A stretch of DNA of 64,000 nucleotides, from NCBI GenBank assembly GCA_003989085.1, contig RXIV01000002.1, positions 124,001-188,000 on the forward strand, written 5' to 3'. Made by a program: the position numbers and the translations under genes. Position 1 is the first letter of the stretch; each line of letters starts with the position of its first letter. The stretch is from Candidatus Competibacteraceae bacterium (lineage in GTDB: Bacteria; Pseudomonadota; Gammaproteobacteria; Competibacterales; Competibacteraceae). The notes under the pieces were generated by a model. The model was not told the DNA's origin, did no database searches, and saw only the letters and a program-made list of their open reading frames with translations. This document shows, piece after piece, positions 17,502-27,161 of this stretch.

Positions 17502-17933
17502 TTACTGCCAGCTCACCACATCCTGATTCTCACCATCGCCGCCATCGGCATTATCCGCACCTAGCGAATACAGATCGAAAGCGCCGCCATGTTGTCCAGG
17601 GGCGCGATACTGATAATCGTTACCCCAAGGATCCTTGGGAATTGTGTTCTTGCGCAAATACGGGCCATTCCAGCGATTGACGCCGGAGGGTTGGGTGACT
17701 AGCGCCTGTAAACCTTCGTTGGTCGTGGGATAGCGGCCCATGTCCAACCGGAAGGCATCCAGCGCGGTGCTGAAATCTTCAATTTGCAACTTGGCGGTTT
17801 TGGTATTAGCCCCGCCCAAATATTTGAGAACCTGCGGCCCGACCAACCCGGCCAATAGACCAAGGATAACCAGCACCACCAACAGCTCAATCAGGGTAAA
17901 ACCACGCAAACGACGGTTAATATGTTGTTTCAT
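17502..17933 (-). CDS. gspG: Type II secretion major pseudopilin GspG
   Basis: A 143-residue major pseudopilin that forms the pseudopilus shaft. The signal RGFTLIELLVVLVILGLLAG has Glu +5. The C-terminus LGADNADGGDGENQDVVSW is the classical GspG calcium-binding loop, and the body segment YPTTNEGLQALV is diagnostic. It stands between two 58-86 bp gaps that hold inverted copies of a short repeat. Confidence 0.96.
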   Translation of the reverse strand: MKQHINRRLRGFTLIELLVVLVILGLLAGLVGPQVLKYLGGANTKTAKLQIEDFSTALDAFRLDMGRYPTTNEGLQALVTQPSGVNRWNGPYLRKNTIPKDPWGNDYQYRAPGQHGGAFDLYSLGADNADGGDGENQDVVSWQ

Positions 17934-17945
17934 CTTTACTTTTAT

Positions 17946-17964
17946 CCACGGAAGACACGGAAAG
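17946..17964. repeat. TTCCGTG-type intergenic repeat, copy 2 (inverted)
   Basis: CCACGGAAGACACGGAAAG between gspF and gspG, inverted relative to the copy at 17469. A related sequence, CTTTCCGCGTGTTCCGTG, lies upstream of gspE at 20953-20970. Confidence 0.5.
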
Positions 17965-17991
17965 ATTAAAAATCTGATACGCCTTTAAATC

Positions 17992-19212
17992 TCAGAACGC
18001 CAGCTCATTCAAACTGAGAATCGCCACCAGGATGGACATGATGATCCCGGAAATGATCACGCCCAGACCCAGAATCAGGGCCGGCTCCAGCAGGGCCAAC
18101 AGCCGTTTGACCGCCATTTGCACCTCGCCGTCGTAAGCATCGGCCACTTGCAGCAGCATCTCCTGCAATTGACCGGTCTCTTCGCCAACCCGGATCATCT
18201 GCACCGCCAGCTTGGGAAAGCCGCCGGCATCCTGCAACGGATCAGCCAGTCCCCGGCCTGTCTTGACGTGTTCAGCCACTTCGCCCAACGCCACCGCCAA
18301 CACCTGATTGCTCAATGTCTCCCGGACGATGGTCAACGCATTCAGTAGCGACACGCCATTGCCGAGCAGGGTTCCCAGCGTTCGCGCCAGCCGGGCAGTT
18401 TCCACCTTGGCGATCAGGTCTCCAAACAGTGGCAGTTGCAGAAACCAGCGATCCCAGCGAATACGACTCTCAGGATGACTGAGCTGCTGGCGCATAGCCC
18501 CGACCAGCAGGGCAATCACTATCGCCCCAACCCACCAGTAATACCGAAACCCATCGCCGGCAGCGATGACGATTTGCGTTGCCAGTGGCAGCGCCTTGCC
18601 GGAATCGGCGAATAGTCGCTGGAATTGCGGCACGACAAAGGTCAGCAGGATGATCACCGACAGTGCCGATACCGACAGTAAGATGATCGGGTAAATCAGC
18701 GCCGACATGACGGTTTCCCGCAGCGCCTGCGACCGCTCCAGAAACTCGGTGAGTCGCTTGAGCACCACATCCAGCGCCCCGCCCGCCTCGCCTGCCCGGA
18801 TCATGTTCAGGTAAAAACGGGAAAATGTTCCTTGCGCTTCGAGAGCATCGGCCAGTGATCCACCGCCCCGCACTTTCTCCTGCACCCGCGCCAACAGAGT
18901 CTGAGCCGGCTCATCCTCGGCGACGCCGATCAGAATGGTCAGCGCCCGATCCAGCGGCATCCCGGCATGAAGCAGGCTGGACAATTGTTGGGTCAGCCGC
19001 ATGACCGTCTTTCCCGATAGTGTCCGGCGCTTGCTGAACCACGGCTGACCCAAGCCACCACGCAGAAAACCACCCTTGGCTTCAGCGACCGACAACGGCA
19101 ACAGCCCCAGATCGCGCACTCGCCCGATAGCTGCGTCCAGCGAGGCCGCATCCAGTTCGTCGCGCAGCACTTCGCCGGCGGCATCGACAGCCTCATAACG
19201 GTAGCGCGGCAT
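17992..19212 (-). CDS. gspF: Type II secretion inner-membrane platform protein GspF
   Basis: A 406-residue polytopic platform protein with two GspF repeats. The first holds LTQQLSSLLHAGMPLDRAL, and the second FPKLAVQMIRVGEETGQLQE. Membrane segments lie near residues 170-192, 218-240 and at the C-terminus (ILGLGVIISGIIMSILVAIL). The N-terminus MPRYRYEAVDAAGEV is typical. It starts one base after the gspE stop codon, so the two are co-translated. Confidence 0.95.
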   Translation of the reverse strand: MPRYRYEAVDAAGEVLRDELDAASLDAAIGRVRDLGLLPLSVAEAKGGFLRGGLGQPWFSKRRTLSGKTVMRLTQQLSSLLHAGMPLDRALTILIGVAEDEPAQTLLARVQEKVRGGGSLADALEAQGTFSRFYLNMIRAGEAGGALDVVLKRLTEFLERSQALRETVMSALIYPIILLSVSALSVIILLTFVVPQFQRLFADSGKALPLATQIVIAAGDGFRYYWWVGAIVIALLVGAMRQQLSHPESRIRWDRWFLQLPLFGDLIAKVETARLARTLGTLLGNGVSLLNALTIVRETLSNQVLAVALGEVAEHVKTGRGLADPLQDAGGFPKLAVQMIRVGEETGQLQEMLLQVADAYDGEVQMAVKRLLALLEPALILGLGVIISGIIMSILVAILSLNELAF

Positions 19213-20910
19213 TTAGGCGTCCTGTTCCTGCTGGGTCGTAACCCGTAACACTTCTTCGATGGTGGTTTGACCGGCAACCGCCTTCCACAAACCGTCCTCG
19301 TACATGGTGTCCATGCCGCTGCGTTGCGCTTCAGCCTGCAACTCGCCGGCGTCGGCGTGTTTCAGCACCAGCCTTCGCAAGGGATCGCTCATCACCAGAA
19401 ACTCCATGATCGCCGCCCGACCCCGATAGCCTGTCCCGCCGCAGTGTTCGCAACCGACCGGTTTATACAAGGTGATATCGTGGCTATCGGTAAAACGGCG
19501 CAGCCGCAATTCATCCACCAGTTCCGGCAGGGCTGGAGCCGGTTGACGACAATGGACGCACAGCAACCGCACCAGCCGTTGCGCCAAAATGCCGTTGATG
19601 GTCGAAGTCAGCAGGTAGTCATCAACACCCATGTCCAGCAGCCGGGTCACGCTGCCGGCGGCGTCATTGGTGTGCAGAGTGGACAACACCAGATGTCCGG
19701 TGAGCGCCGATTGCACCGCGATGCCGGCCGTTTCCAGATCGCGCATTTCGCCGATCATGATCACGTCCGGGTCTTGCCGGACAATCGCCCGCAAGGCATT
19801 GGCGAAACTCAGGTTAATTTGCGACTTGACCTGAATCTGGTTGATCCCTTCCAGTTGATATTCGACCGGGTCTTCGACGGTAAGAATTTTCCGCTCCGGG
19901 GTATTGAGGGTTTGCAGGGCGGTGTAGAGGGTGGTGGTCTTGCCGGAACCGGTCGGGCCAGTCACCAGCAGAATACCGTGTGGCATCTCCAGCACGGCGC
20001 GGAACCGCGCCAGGGTGCGCGGGCTGAACCCCAGCACTGGAAAATCCAGCACCACGCTGGCTTTGTCGAGAATCCGCATCACCACGCTTTCGCCCCACAG
20101 GGTCGGCACGGTGGACACGCGCAGATCGATCTCCTTGCCCTGCGCCCGCAACTGAATCCGTCCATCCTGGGGCAGGCGGCGTTCGGCAATGTTGAGTTTG
20201 GACATGATCTTGATGCGGGAGATGACTGCCGCCGACAGCCGCGAGGGTGGCGATTCGACTTCGCGCAGCACCCCGTCTACCCGGTAACGCACCTTGAGCC
20301 GGTTTTCAAACGGCTCAATGTGAATATCAGAGGCCCGTGATTCGACGGCGCGGGCGATCATCAGGTTGACCAAGCGAATCACCGGTGCTTCGCTGGCCAA
20401 GTCTTTGAGATGCTGAATCTGTTCTTCGTCAGTCAGATTATCGGCCAGGCCGATGGAATCGACGATCTGACCCATTGCCGACCGACCGCTGCCGTACAGC
20501 CGCTCAAAAGCAATTTCAAGTTCGGTGGGAATGGCGACCTGCGGCAGGATGGGCTTGCCGGTCGCCAGTCGCAGCGCGGTCAGCACATAGTCATCCGCGG
20601 GATTGGCCAGCGCCACGATCAGCCCCTGCTCGCTATCCACCAGGGGAATGGCCCGGGCTTCCTTGAGAAAGCGCGACGAGATGGCGCCGTTGGTCACCGG
20701 CGTTTCGGGGTAATCGGCGGGCTTGACCAGCGGCAGGTTCATCTCGGCGACCAGCGCTTCCGCCAGATCGCGTTCTGACACCAAACCGAGCTTGACCAGC
20801 AGGGTATCCAGGCTCTCGCCTGTGCCGTCCTGCACCCGCCGGGCGCGTTGCAGGTCAGCATCAGTCAGCTTCTGGTGTGCAACCAGTAATTCACCAAGAT
20901 CAACGGACAT
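19213..20910 (-). CDS. gspE: Type II secretion ATPase GspE
   Basis: A 565-residue cytoplasmic hexameric ATPase that drives pseudopilus assembly. Walker A GPTGSGKT is at residues 318-325, the Asp box at ILTVEDPVEYQL, Walker B around IMIGEMRDLETA and the His box at STLHTNDAAGSVTRLLDMG. A tetracysteine zinc motif (CVHC and CEHC) near 455-495 is intact. The N-terminal domain (DLGELLVAHQKLTDADLQRA) binds GspL. It is the first gene of the operon; the 69-bp gap to rfbD leaves room for little more than a promoter, or for read-through from the rfb genes. Confidence 0.95.
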   Translation of the reverse strand: MSVDLGELLVAHQKLTDADLQRARRVQDGTGESLDTLLVKLGLVSERDLAEALVAEMNLPLVKPADYPETPVTNGAISSRFLKEARAIPLVDSEQGLIVALANPADDYVLTALRLATGKPILPQVAIPTELEIAFERLYGSGRSAMGQIVDSIGLADNLTDEEQIQHLKDLASEAPVIRLVNLMIARAVESRASDIHIEPFENRLKVRYRVDGVLREVESPPSRLSAAVISRIKIMSKLNIAERRLPQDGRIQLRAQGKEIDLRVSTVPTLWGESVVMRILDKASVVLDFPVLGFSPRTLARFRAVLEMPHGILLVTGPTGSGKTTTLYTALQTLNTPERKILTVEDPVEYQLEGINQIQVKSQINLSFANALRAIVRQDPDVIMIGEMRDLETAGIAVQSALTGHLVLSTLHTNDAAGSVTRLLDMGVDDYLLTSTINGILAQRLVRLLCVHCRQPAPALPELVDELRLRRFTDSHDITLYKPVGCEHCGGTGYRGRAAIMEFLVMSDPLRRLVLKHADAGELQAEAQRSGMDTMYEDGLWKAVAGQTTIEEVLRVTTQQEQDA

Positions 20911-20979
20911 CAGAGGCCAGAGCTCGGAGGGGTCAGAGGGTTAGAAGCTCATCTTTCCGCGTGTTCCGTGAATAACGGC

Positions 20980-21855
20980 TTAAGGATTCGCCAGCATCAT
21001 TCTCAGTCCTTCCCGCCACGAACGTGGTTGAAGGCCGAAGCGGGTAACCAGTTTTTCACAGTCCAGCACGGAATTAAGAGGACGAGCGGCAGGGGTCAGG
21101 TAATCGGCAGTGGCGATGGGCGTGATGGTTCGGACGCGCAGCGCTTCATGATGGCGGGCTTCTTCCACAATCGCTTCGGTGAAACCGTGCCAAGTGGTCG
21201 CCGGTTGGCCGCAATAGTGGTAAACGCCCCACGCTTGTTGAGCATCCAGTTCAGCGGTGCGCTCCGCCAGCTCCAGCAGCGCATCGGCGATGTCGCCGGC
21301 GTAGGTCGGGCAACCGTATTGATCCGCGACGATTCGCAGTTCTTCCCGTTCCCGCGCCAGCCGCAAAATTGTTTTCACAAAGTTATGGCCGTGAATCCCG
21401 AAGACCCAGCTCACCCGCAAAATCAGATGCCGTGGCAATAACCGGCCGATTGCTTCATCACCGGCCAGCTTGCTTGCGCCGTACACGCCCAACGGCGCGA
21501 CCGGATCCTCTTCACGGTATGGGCCGGGTTTGCGCCCGTCATAGACATAATCAGTAGAGAGATGCAACAGCGGGATATTCAGGCGATTGCAGGCGGTTGC
21601 CAGATGAGCGGGACCATCCCGGTTGGCGGCAAAAGCCCGCTCTGGCTCCTGTTCCGCTTTGTCCACAGCGGTATAGGCTGCCGCGTTGATTACCACATCA
21701 GCGCCGCTGACATTCAACGCATGATCCACGGCTTCCGTATCGGTAATATCCAGTTCGGCCAGATCCCAGGCCAATACTTCATAACCAAGGCCGGGAGCGC
21801 GGCGGACCAATTCTGATCCGACCTGGCCTTGAGCGCCGATGATGACAATTTGCAT
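20980..21855 (-). CDS. rfbD: dTDP-4-dehydrorhamnose reductase
   Basis: The last step of dTDP-L-rhamnose synthesis: NAD(P)H reduction of dTDP-4-keto-L-rhamnose. The Rossmann motif GAQGQVGSEL is at the N-terminus; the catalytic Tyr-Lys pair is in GVYGASKLAGDEA, with STDYVYDG ahead of it. 291 residues is the usual length. It follows rfbC by 3 bp, and gspE lies 69 bp downstream in the same direction. Confidence 0.95.
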   Translation of the reverse strand: MQIVIIGAQGQVGSELVRRAPGLGYEVLAWDLAELDITDTEAVDHALNVSGADVVINAAAYTAVDKAEQEPERAFAANRDGPAHLATACNRLNIPLLHLSTDYVYDGRKPGPYREEDPVAPLGVYGASKLAGDEAIGRLLPRHLILRVSWVFGIHGHNFVKTILRLAREREELRIVADQYGCPTYAGDIADALLELAERTAELDAQQAWGVYHYCGQPATTWHGFTEAIVEEARHHEALRVRTITPIATADYLTPAARPLNSVLDCEKLVTRFGLQPRSWREGLRMMLANP

Positions 21856-21858
21856 CGC

Positions 21859-22416
21859 TCAACCCTCGTAAACCGGCAAATCTTCGGAACGCTGCGCCGC
21901 CAATTGCTGGTTCTGCTGATCCTTGCCCGACAGCGAGACTTCCTGCAACGGCCAGTCAATACCAATAGCCGGGTCATTCCAGGCAATGCCGCGCTCCGAC
22001 TGCGGGTGATAGTAGTCAGTGCATTTGTAGAAGAAGTCCGCTTCGTCGGACAAAACACAGAAACCGTGAGCGAAACCGGGCGGAATGTACAGTTGCCGGT
22101 GATCGATATCGTCCAGCACGCAACCATACCAGCGCCCGAACTGGGGTGAACCCTGGCGAATATCCACCGCCACATCGAACACCGTGCCCCGCGTCACCCA
22201 GACCAACTTGCCCTGCGGCTGGATCAGTTGGTAATGCAGTCCGCGCAACACCCCGCGCCGGGAACGGGACTGGTTATCCTGGACGAAACGCTCCGGCAGT
22301 CCGGCTTCGGCATAACGCGCCGCCTGCCAGGTCTCCAGAAAAAAGCCCCGGACATCGCCAAATACCTTCGGCTCCAGCAGCAGCACGCCGGCTAACTCTG
22401 TCGTAATGACCTTCAC
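21859..22416 (-). CDS. rfbC: dTDP-4-dehydrorhamnose 3,5-epimerase
   Basis: A 185-residue cupin-fold epimerase acting on dTDP-4-keto-6-deoxyglucose. The family segments [12 protein letters not shown] (catalytic His), [19 protein letters not shown] and [20 protein letters not shown] are all present. It overlaps rfbA by 4 bp (ATGA), so translation is coupled. Confidence 0.96.
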   Translation of the reverse strand: MKVITTELAGVLLLEPKVFGDVRGFFLETWQAARYAEAGLPERFVQDNQSRSRRGVLRGLHYQLIQPQGKLVWVTRGTVFDVAVDIRQGSPQFGRWYGCVLDDIDHRQLYIPPGFAHGFCVLSDEADFFYKCTDYYHPQSERGIAWNDPAIGIDWPLQEVSLSGKDQQNQQLAAQRSEDLPVYEG

Positions 22417-23297
22417 GACACGATCCCTCGCTCCAGCAGTTCCAGCAGATAAGCACCATAGCCGCTTTTCGCCAGTGGTTGCGCCAGTTGCGCCAAGTGA
22501 GCGTCATCAATAAAGCCCATCCGCCAGGCGACTTCTTCAGGACAGGCGATTTTCAAGCCTTGCCGCTGTTCGACGACTTGCATGAAGTTGGCCGCCGCCA
22601 GCAACGATTCGTGCGTGCCGGTATCCAGCCAGGCATAGCCGCGCCCCAGCACTTCAACGTTCAACTGACCCTGCTCCAAATACACCTTGTTGAGATCGGT
22701 GATCTCCAGCTCACCCCGCGCCGAGGGTCGGATGGTCTTGGCGATGCGGACGACTTCGTTATCGTAGAAATACAGCCCGGTCACCGCATAGTTGGATTTA
22801 GGCCGTTGCGGCTTTTCTTCAATATCCATCGCCCGACCCTGGGCGTCAAAACTGACTACACCGTAGCGTTCCGGGTCACGGACGTAGTAGCCGAACACAG
22901 TCGCGCCCTGATCACGGGCAGCGGCCCGGCGCAGCACCGCTGATAGTCCCTGCCCGTAATAGATGTTGTCGCCGAGCATCAGGCAGACCGGATCGCCGCC
23001 AATAAACTGCTCGCCAATCAGGAACGCCTGCGCCAGACCATCAGGGCTTGGTTGCGCCGCATAGTGGAAATTGACGCCCCACTGCCGACCATCGCCCAGC
23101 AACGCTTGATAGGCTGCCTGATCGCGGGGCGTGGTAATGATCAGAATGTCCCGGATACCCGCCAGCATCAGCGTAGCGACCGGGTAATAAATCATCGGCT
23201 TGTCGTAAATCGGCATGAGTTGCTTGCTGACTGAAACGGTCAGCGGGTGCAACCGGGTACCGGAGCCACCGGCAAGAATAATGCCTTTGTAGATCAT
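22413..23297 (-). CDS. rfbA: Glucose-1-phosphate thymidylyltransferase
   Basis: Makes dTDP-glucose from glucose-1-phosphate and dTTP. The nucleotidyltransferase motif [16 protein letters not shown] opens the protein; [12 protein letters not shown] and [15 protein letters not shown] follow. 294 residues is normal. It is first in a three-gene rfbA-rfbC-rfbD unit. The second-step dehydratase rfbB is not in the window and must be encoded elsewhere. Confidence 0.96.
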   Translation of the reverse strand: MIYKGIILAGGSGTRLHPLTVSVSKQLMPIYDKPMIYYPVATLMLAGIRDILIITTPRDQAAYQALLGDGRQWGVNFHYAAQPSPDGLAQAFLIGEQFIGGDPVCLMLGDNIYYGQGLSAVLRRAAARDQGATVFGYYVRDPERYGVVSFDAQGRAMDIEEKPQRPKSNYAVTGLYFYDNEVVRIAKTIRPSARGELEITDLNKVYLEQGQLNVEVLGRGYAWLDTGTHESLLAAANFMQVVEQRQGLKIACPEEVAWRMGFIDDAHLAQLAQPLAKSGYGAYLLELLERGIVS

Positions 23298-23342
23298 TGA
23301 GTTTGAATCGCGGAGTGGATGACGGGTGCAGGAAAGGTAGGA

Positions 23343-23370
23343 ATCTTAACCGCTTTCCCGAAAGTGTGAA
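23343..23370 (-). promoter_or_regulatory. Possible sigma-70 promoter for rfbA
   Basis: On the minus strand TTCACA (23370-23365), a 16-bp spacer and TAAGAT (23348-23343), about 45 bp before the rfbA ATG. The spacer holds an imperfect palindrome (CTTTCnnGAAAG). Matches are moderate. Confidence 0.35.
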
Positions 23371-23563
23371 CAGCCATTTTCCTGGATCGGCGAGCGATGA
23401 CGGCTGATCGGATTGACGCCCAGAGAGCGCCAATCCTGAACTTTTGCTTGTGGTAGAACGAGCCTCTTACCCGCTTTAACCCGGAGAGGAGGCCCACGCC
23501 CCGCCCGGTTGAAGGTGCTGACTGCTATTATTTCGATGATTTTCTCACGAGGATGAAACCGCC

Positions 23564-23860
23564 ATGCCAACCCATTCTGTCCATGTCGTCGCCCGCATCA
23601 GCGCCCGGCCCGATGCCGTCACTCAACTCCAAACCGTACTGACCGCGCTGCTGGAACCGACCCGTCGCGAAACCGGCTGTCATCGCTACACCCTGCTGCA
23701 CAATCAGATCGATCCCACCGATTTCACCTTCGTCGAAGAATGGGCCGATGCTGCTGCGCTTGACGCCCATTTGCAAACGCCTCATCTCCAGGCTGCGCTG
23801 GCTCAGGCGGCGAATCTGCTGGCGGCGCCCCCGGATATTCGCCGCTATGACCTGCTCTGA
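23564..23860 (+). CDS. Antibiotic biosynthesis monooxygenase (ABM) domain protein
   Basis: A 98-residue single-domain protein with the dimeric alpha/beta barrel ABM profile: VHVVARISARPDAVTQL, then ETGCHRYTLLHNQ, TFVEEWADAAALDAHL and the closing HLQAALAQ. Relatives such as YgiN act on quinones, and others degrade heme; the substrate cannot be told. GGAT lies upstream of the ATG. It overlaps bluB by 14 bp, so the two are probably co-translated. Confidence 0.88.
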   Translation: MPTHSVHVVARISARPDAVTQLQTVLTALLEPTRRETGCHRYTLLHNQIDPTDFTFVEEWADAAALDAHLQTPHLQAALAQAANLLAAPPDIRRYDLL

Positions 23861-24518
23861 TGATGCTATAGCGGTGGCCGATCACCGGTTCAGTGAAGCC
23901 GAGATTGCCGCCGTCTACAAAGCGATTGCCCTGCGGCGTGATATGCGCCATTTCTGCCCTGGTCCAGTGCCAGAAATACAATTGACTCGGTTGCTGGCGG
24001 CGGCGCACCAGGCGCCAAGCGTCGGACTGATGCAGCCGTGGCGCTTTGTCCGTATCACCGATCCCGCCTTGCGCCGGGCGATCCATGCCTTGGTCGAAGC
24101 GGAACGAATCCGCACGGCCCGGGCCTTGGGTGAACGTGAGGACGAGTTCATGCGGCTGAAGGTCGAGGGAGTGCTGGACTGCGCGGAATTGCTGGTGGCG
24201 GCGCTGATGGATGGCCGCGAACGGTATATCTTCGGGCGGCGCACCTTGCCAGAAATGGACTTGGCTTCGGTGGCCTGCGCTATTCAAAACCTGTGGCTGG
24301 CGGCGCGGGCTGAAGGGCTGGGACTGGGCTGGGTGTCGCTGTTCGATCCTGACGCGCTGGCCGGATTGCTGGCGATGCCGTCTGGCGCCCGGCCAATCGC
24401 AGTGCTGTGCCTGGGGCCGGTTGAACAGTTTTACGCCAAGCCAATGCTGGAGCTGGAAGGCTGGGCTACCCGCCAACCGCTGCATGAACTGATGGGGGAA
24501 AACGGCTGGCCGCGCTGA
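23847..24518 (+). CDS. bluB: 5,6-dimethylbenzimidazole synthase BluB
   Basis: A nitroreductase-fold enzyme that breaks down reduced FMN with oxygen to form DMB, the lower ligand of vitamin B12. Seen: RRDMRHFCPGPVPE (flavin phosphate binding), AAHQAPSVGLMQPWRFVRI, and GLGLGWVSLFDPDAL. 223 residues fits the family. A longer frame begins at 23748, but the ATG at 23847 gives the conserved N-terminus. Unlike many bluB genes it is not next to cobalamin genes, and no cobalamin riboswitch was recognised upstream. Confidence 0.92.
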   Translation: MTCSDDAIAVADHRFSEAEIAAVYKAIALRRDMRHFCPGPVPEIQLTRLLAAAHQAPSVGLMQPWRFVRITDPALRRAIHALVEAERIRTARALGEREDEFMRLKVEGVLDCAELLVAALMDGRERYIFGRRTLPEMDLASVACAIQNLWLAARAEGLGLGWVSLFDPDALAGLLAMPSGARPIAVLCLGPVEQFYAKPMLELEGWATRQPLHELMGENGWPR

Positions 24519-24572
24519 ACGGATATTGACGCGCTGGTGGAAAAACTGGCAATGGAGATGGAGGCAGCGTTC

Positions 24573-27047
24573 ATGCCACCCCGCTCATTACAATCACTGT
24601 TTCATCCTGCCTCAGTCGCGCTGATCGGGGCCAGTGAACGGCCCGGTTCGCTGGGCGCGGCGCTGACCCGCAATCTGCTGGCCGGCGGTTTCACCGGCGA
24701 AGTGTTTCTGCTCAGCCGCCGCCATCGACGGATTCACGATCAGCCAGCCTTTGCCCATTTGGCCGATTTACCACACCCGCCTGACCTGGCGATTATCGCG
24801 ACGCCGCTGTCCACCGTTCCCAACCTGCTGGCCGAGCTGGGCCGGCTGAGAACCCCAGTTGTAGTGATCGCCACCGCTCGCGGGCTAATAACTGGCGATG
24901 CCGCACAGCAATGGCTGCGTATCCTGCGCAAGATCGCTCGCACTCACGGTATGCGCCTGCTTGGCCCAAACAGTCTCGGCGTCGTCATGCCGCGCTGTGG
25001 TCTGAACGCCTCGCTGAGCGATCCACTGCCGGCGCCGGGCCACTGGGCGCTGATCGCCCAATCCGGGGCGGTGCTGGCTTCAGCGCTGGAATGGGCGACC
25101 CCCCAGGGCATCGGTTTTTCCAGCGCGATCGCACTGGGCGAGCGGGCCGACCTCGATTTCAGCGACCTGTTGGACTGGCTGGCCTGCGATCCCGAAACCC
25201 ACGCCATTCTGCTGTCTCTGGAAACACTGACCAACGCCCGCAAGTTTCTGTCAGCGGCGCGGGCGGCGGCGCGGATCAAACCGGTTCTTGTCGTTCGCGC
25301 CGGGCGAGGCGGCGATCCGGCCTCGCGCCAAATCGACGCCGTGTATGACGCCGCTTTTCGTCGGGTCGGGATGTTGCGGGTGCAGTCGCTGCGGGAACTG
25401 TTTTGGGCGGCGGACGCCTTGATGCTGGATCTGCCGGTGACCGGCGACCGGTTGGCAATCGTTGGCAACAGTCGCGGATTGGGTTTGCTTGCCGCTGATG
25501 CGCTGTTTGCGGAAGGCGGGCGACTGGCCCGGTTCAGCCCGACGACGGTGAACGCCTTGCGCAAGACTTTACCCCCCGGTTTCGTGCCGGATAACCCACT
25601 GGATTTAGGCGGCGATGCCGGTTCCACCCGCTTCGCCGCCGTGCTGGAATTACTACTGAACGAGCAGGCGCTGGACGGCATCCTGGTGCTGCACTCGCCG
25701 AACGCGCTGATTTCCAGCGAAGATATAGCGACGGTGGTCATCGAAACGGTGAGCCGGCTGCGAGTCCAGGATGGTCAGCGGCCCGGCGTCTTCACCTGCT
25801 GGCTGGGCGTGAACAGCGCCCATGCCGCCCGGCAACGCTTTCTGGCGCAGCGCATCCCTACTTACGATTCGTCCGGCGATGCGGTTCGCGCTTTTGTCCA
25901 GCGCTGGCGACATCAGCAAAACCGGATCGCGCTGATGGAAACGCCGCCCAGCCTGCCCGAATTGTTCAACGCCGATCCCGCTGCCGCTCGACAGACGATT
26001 CACGCTGCGCTGGCGGAAGGCCGTGACACGCTGAGCATGGAGGAGACATCCACGTTATTGCAGGGTTACGGGATTGCGCTGACCGAGCCGGAACCATCGC
26101 CTCTCGCCGGAGAAGGGGAGCTGATCGCCAATGATTTTGCGCCGCTGGAACTGGCGATCCGGATGATCATCGATCCGACGTTTGGGCCGGTGCTGCTGCT
26201 CGGGCTGGGCGGACGATGGGCGGCCCTGTTTGATGAAGTCATCGCCGTGCTACCGCCGCTCAACCTGGCGCTGGCGCGGGAAGCCATCGCCCACACCCGG
26301 TTTTACCAACAGTTGCAAAGCGCCGACGCCGCCATGACCGGGCTGCTGGATAGCGTGATCCTGCTGCTGGTCAAGGTCGCGCAACTGGTGGTCGATCTCG
26401 GTGAAGTCACAGAACTGGCGCTGAATCCGGTACTGGCGACGGCGCGGCAGGCTACGGTGGGCGCAGCGTGGATTCGGATGGCTGTCTCCGATCAACCGGC
26501 CCACGTCCGATTGGCGATCCGGCCTTATCCGCGTGAACTGGAGGAAACCCTTAGCTTGCCAGACGGATCGACGCTGCTGATTCGCCCGGTGCGCCCGGAA
26601 GATGAACCCGCTTTTATCGCCGGCTTTGCCCAGTTGACCGCTGCGGAGATTCGGCTGCGATTCATGCACCGGGTCAAGGAACTGACCCATAGCGAAGCGG
26701 CCCGACTGACCCAGATCGACTACGACCGGGAAATGGCGCTGCTGGCGGTGCGGCAATGGCCCGGTCAGGAACCGGAGGGCTGCGGAGTAGCGCGGATCAT
26801 CGCTGATGCCAACCAGGAGCGGGCGGAATTCGCCATCATTCTATTACGGGAAGCGACCGGCATTGGTCTGAGCAGTCTGCTGTTGCGCCGGCTGATCGGC
26901 TACGCCCGCGGCCAGGGTCTGCGTGAACTGTTCGGAGAAATCCTGCGCGAGAACACGCCAATGCTGGAGTTGTGCCGGGCGATGGGTTTCACCGTCAACG
27001 TCTGCCCGGAGGATTCCGGCGTGATGATCGCCACCCTGGCGCTATAA
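24573..27047 (+). CDS. Pka/Pat-like protein lysine acetyltransferase with shortened ATP-grasp region
   Basis: Multi-domain protein of the YfiQ/Pka type: CoA-binding domain (LFHPASVALIGASERPGSLG), succinyl-CoA-ligase-like domains (LIAQSGAVLASALEWA), remnant ATP-grasp domain, and C-terminal GNAT acetyltransferase (LLIRPVRPEDEPAFIAGF; TGIGLSSLLLRRLIGYARGQG). Such enzymes acetylate lysines, for example on acetyl-CoA synthetase. The ATP-grasp domain lacks about 70 residues, including the VALK/HKSEV region, and in their place reads PSPLAGEGE, a peptide typical of translated palindromic repeats. The phospho-His site is also absent, as in YfiQ. ATG 24573 follows GGAGG by 8 nt and is preferred over GTG 24537. 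GNAT function probably remains. Confidence 0.85.
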   Translation: MPPRSLQSLFHPASVALIGASERPGSLGAALTRNLLAGGFTGEVFLLSRRHRRIHDQPAFAHLADLPHPPDLAIIATPLSTVPNLLAELGRLRTPVVVIATARGLITGDAAQQWLRILRKIARTHGMRLLGPNSLGVVMPRCGLNASLSDPLPAPGHWALIAQSGAVLASALEWATPQGIGFSSAIALGERADLDFSDLLDWLACDPETHAILLSLETLTNARKFLSAARAAARIKPVLVVRAGRGGDPASRQIDAVYDAAFRRVGMLRVQSLRELFWAADALMLDLPVTGDRLAIVGNSRGLGLLAADALFAEGGRLARFSPTTVNALRKTLPPGFVPDNPLDLGGDAGSTRFAAVLELLLNEQALDGILVLHSPNALISSEDIATVVIETVSRLRVQDGQRPGVFTCWLGVNSAHAARQRFLAQRIPTYDSSGDAVRAFVQRWRHQQNRIALMETPPSLPELFNADPAAARQTIHAALAEGRDTLSMEETSTLLQGYGIALTEPEPSPLAGEGELIANDFAPLELAIRMIIDPTFGPVLLLGLGGRWAALFDEVIAVLPPLNLALAREAIAHTRFYQQLQSADAAMTGLLDSVILLLVKVAQLVVDLGEVTELALNPVLATARQATVGAAWIRMAVSDQPAHVRLAIRPYPRELEETLSLPDGSTLLIRPVRPEDEPAFIAGFAQLTAAEIRLRFMHRVKELTHSEAARLTQIDYDREMALLAVRQWPGQEPEGCGVARIIADANQERAEFAIILLREATGIGLSSLLLRRLIGYARGQGLRELFGEILRENTPMLELCRAMGFTVNVCPEDSGVMIATLAL
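26095..26125 (+). repeat. Repeat-like palindromic segment inside the acetyltransferase gene
   Basis: Coding for PSPLAGEGE (ccctctcgccggagaag-type sequence). It sits exactly where the ATP-grasp domain is shortened. A related degenerate palindrome lies at 37757-37803. Confidence 0.4.
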
Positions 27048-27161
27048 CACGCCGCCCATCGCATCACCCGCCGGCGCTTGTTCGGGTTAGCGGGTTGCCG
27101 GACAATGCCTTGCCATTGGCAGACTCATCATTCCAACCCCAACCAGCGAGGTAAATGCACG

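Noticed and set aside
23748..23846. N-terminal extension of bluB
   Set aside because: The extra residues are Arg/Leu-rich and are the ABM gene read in another frame.
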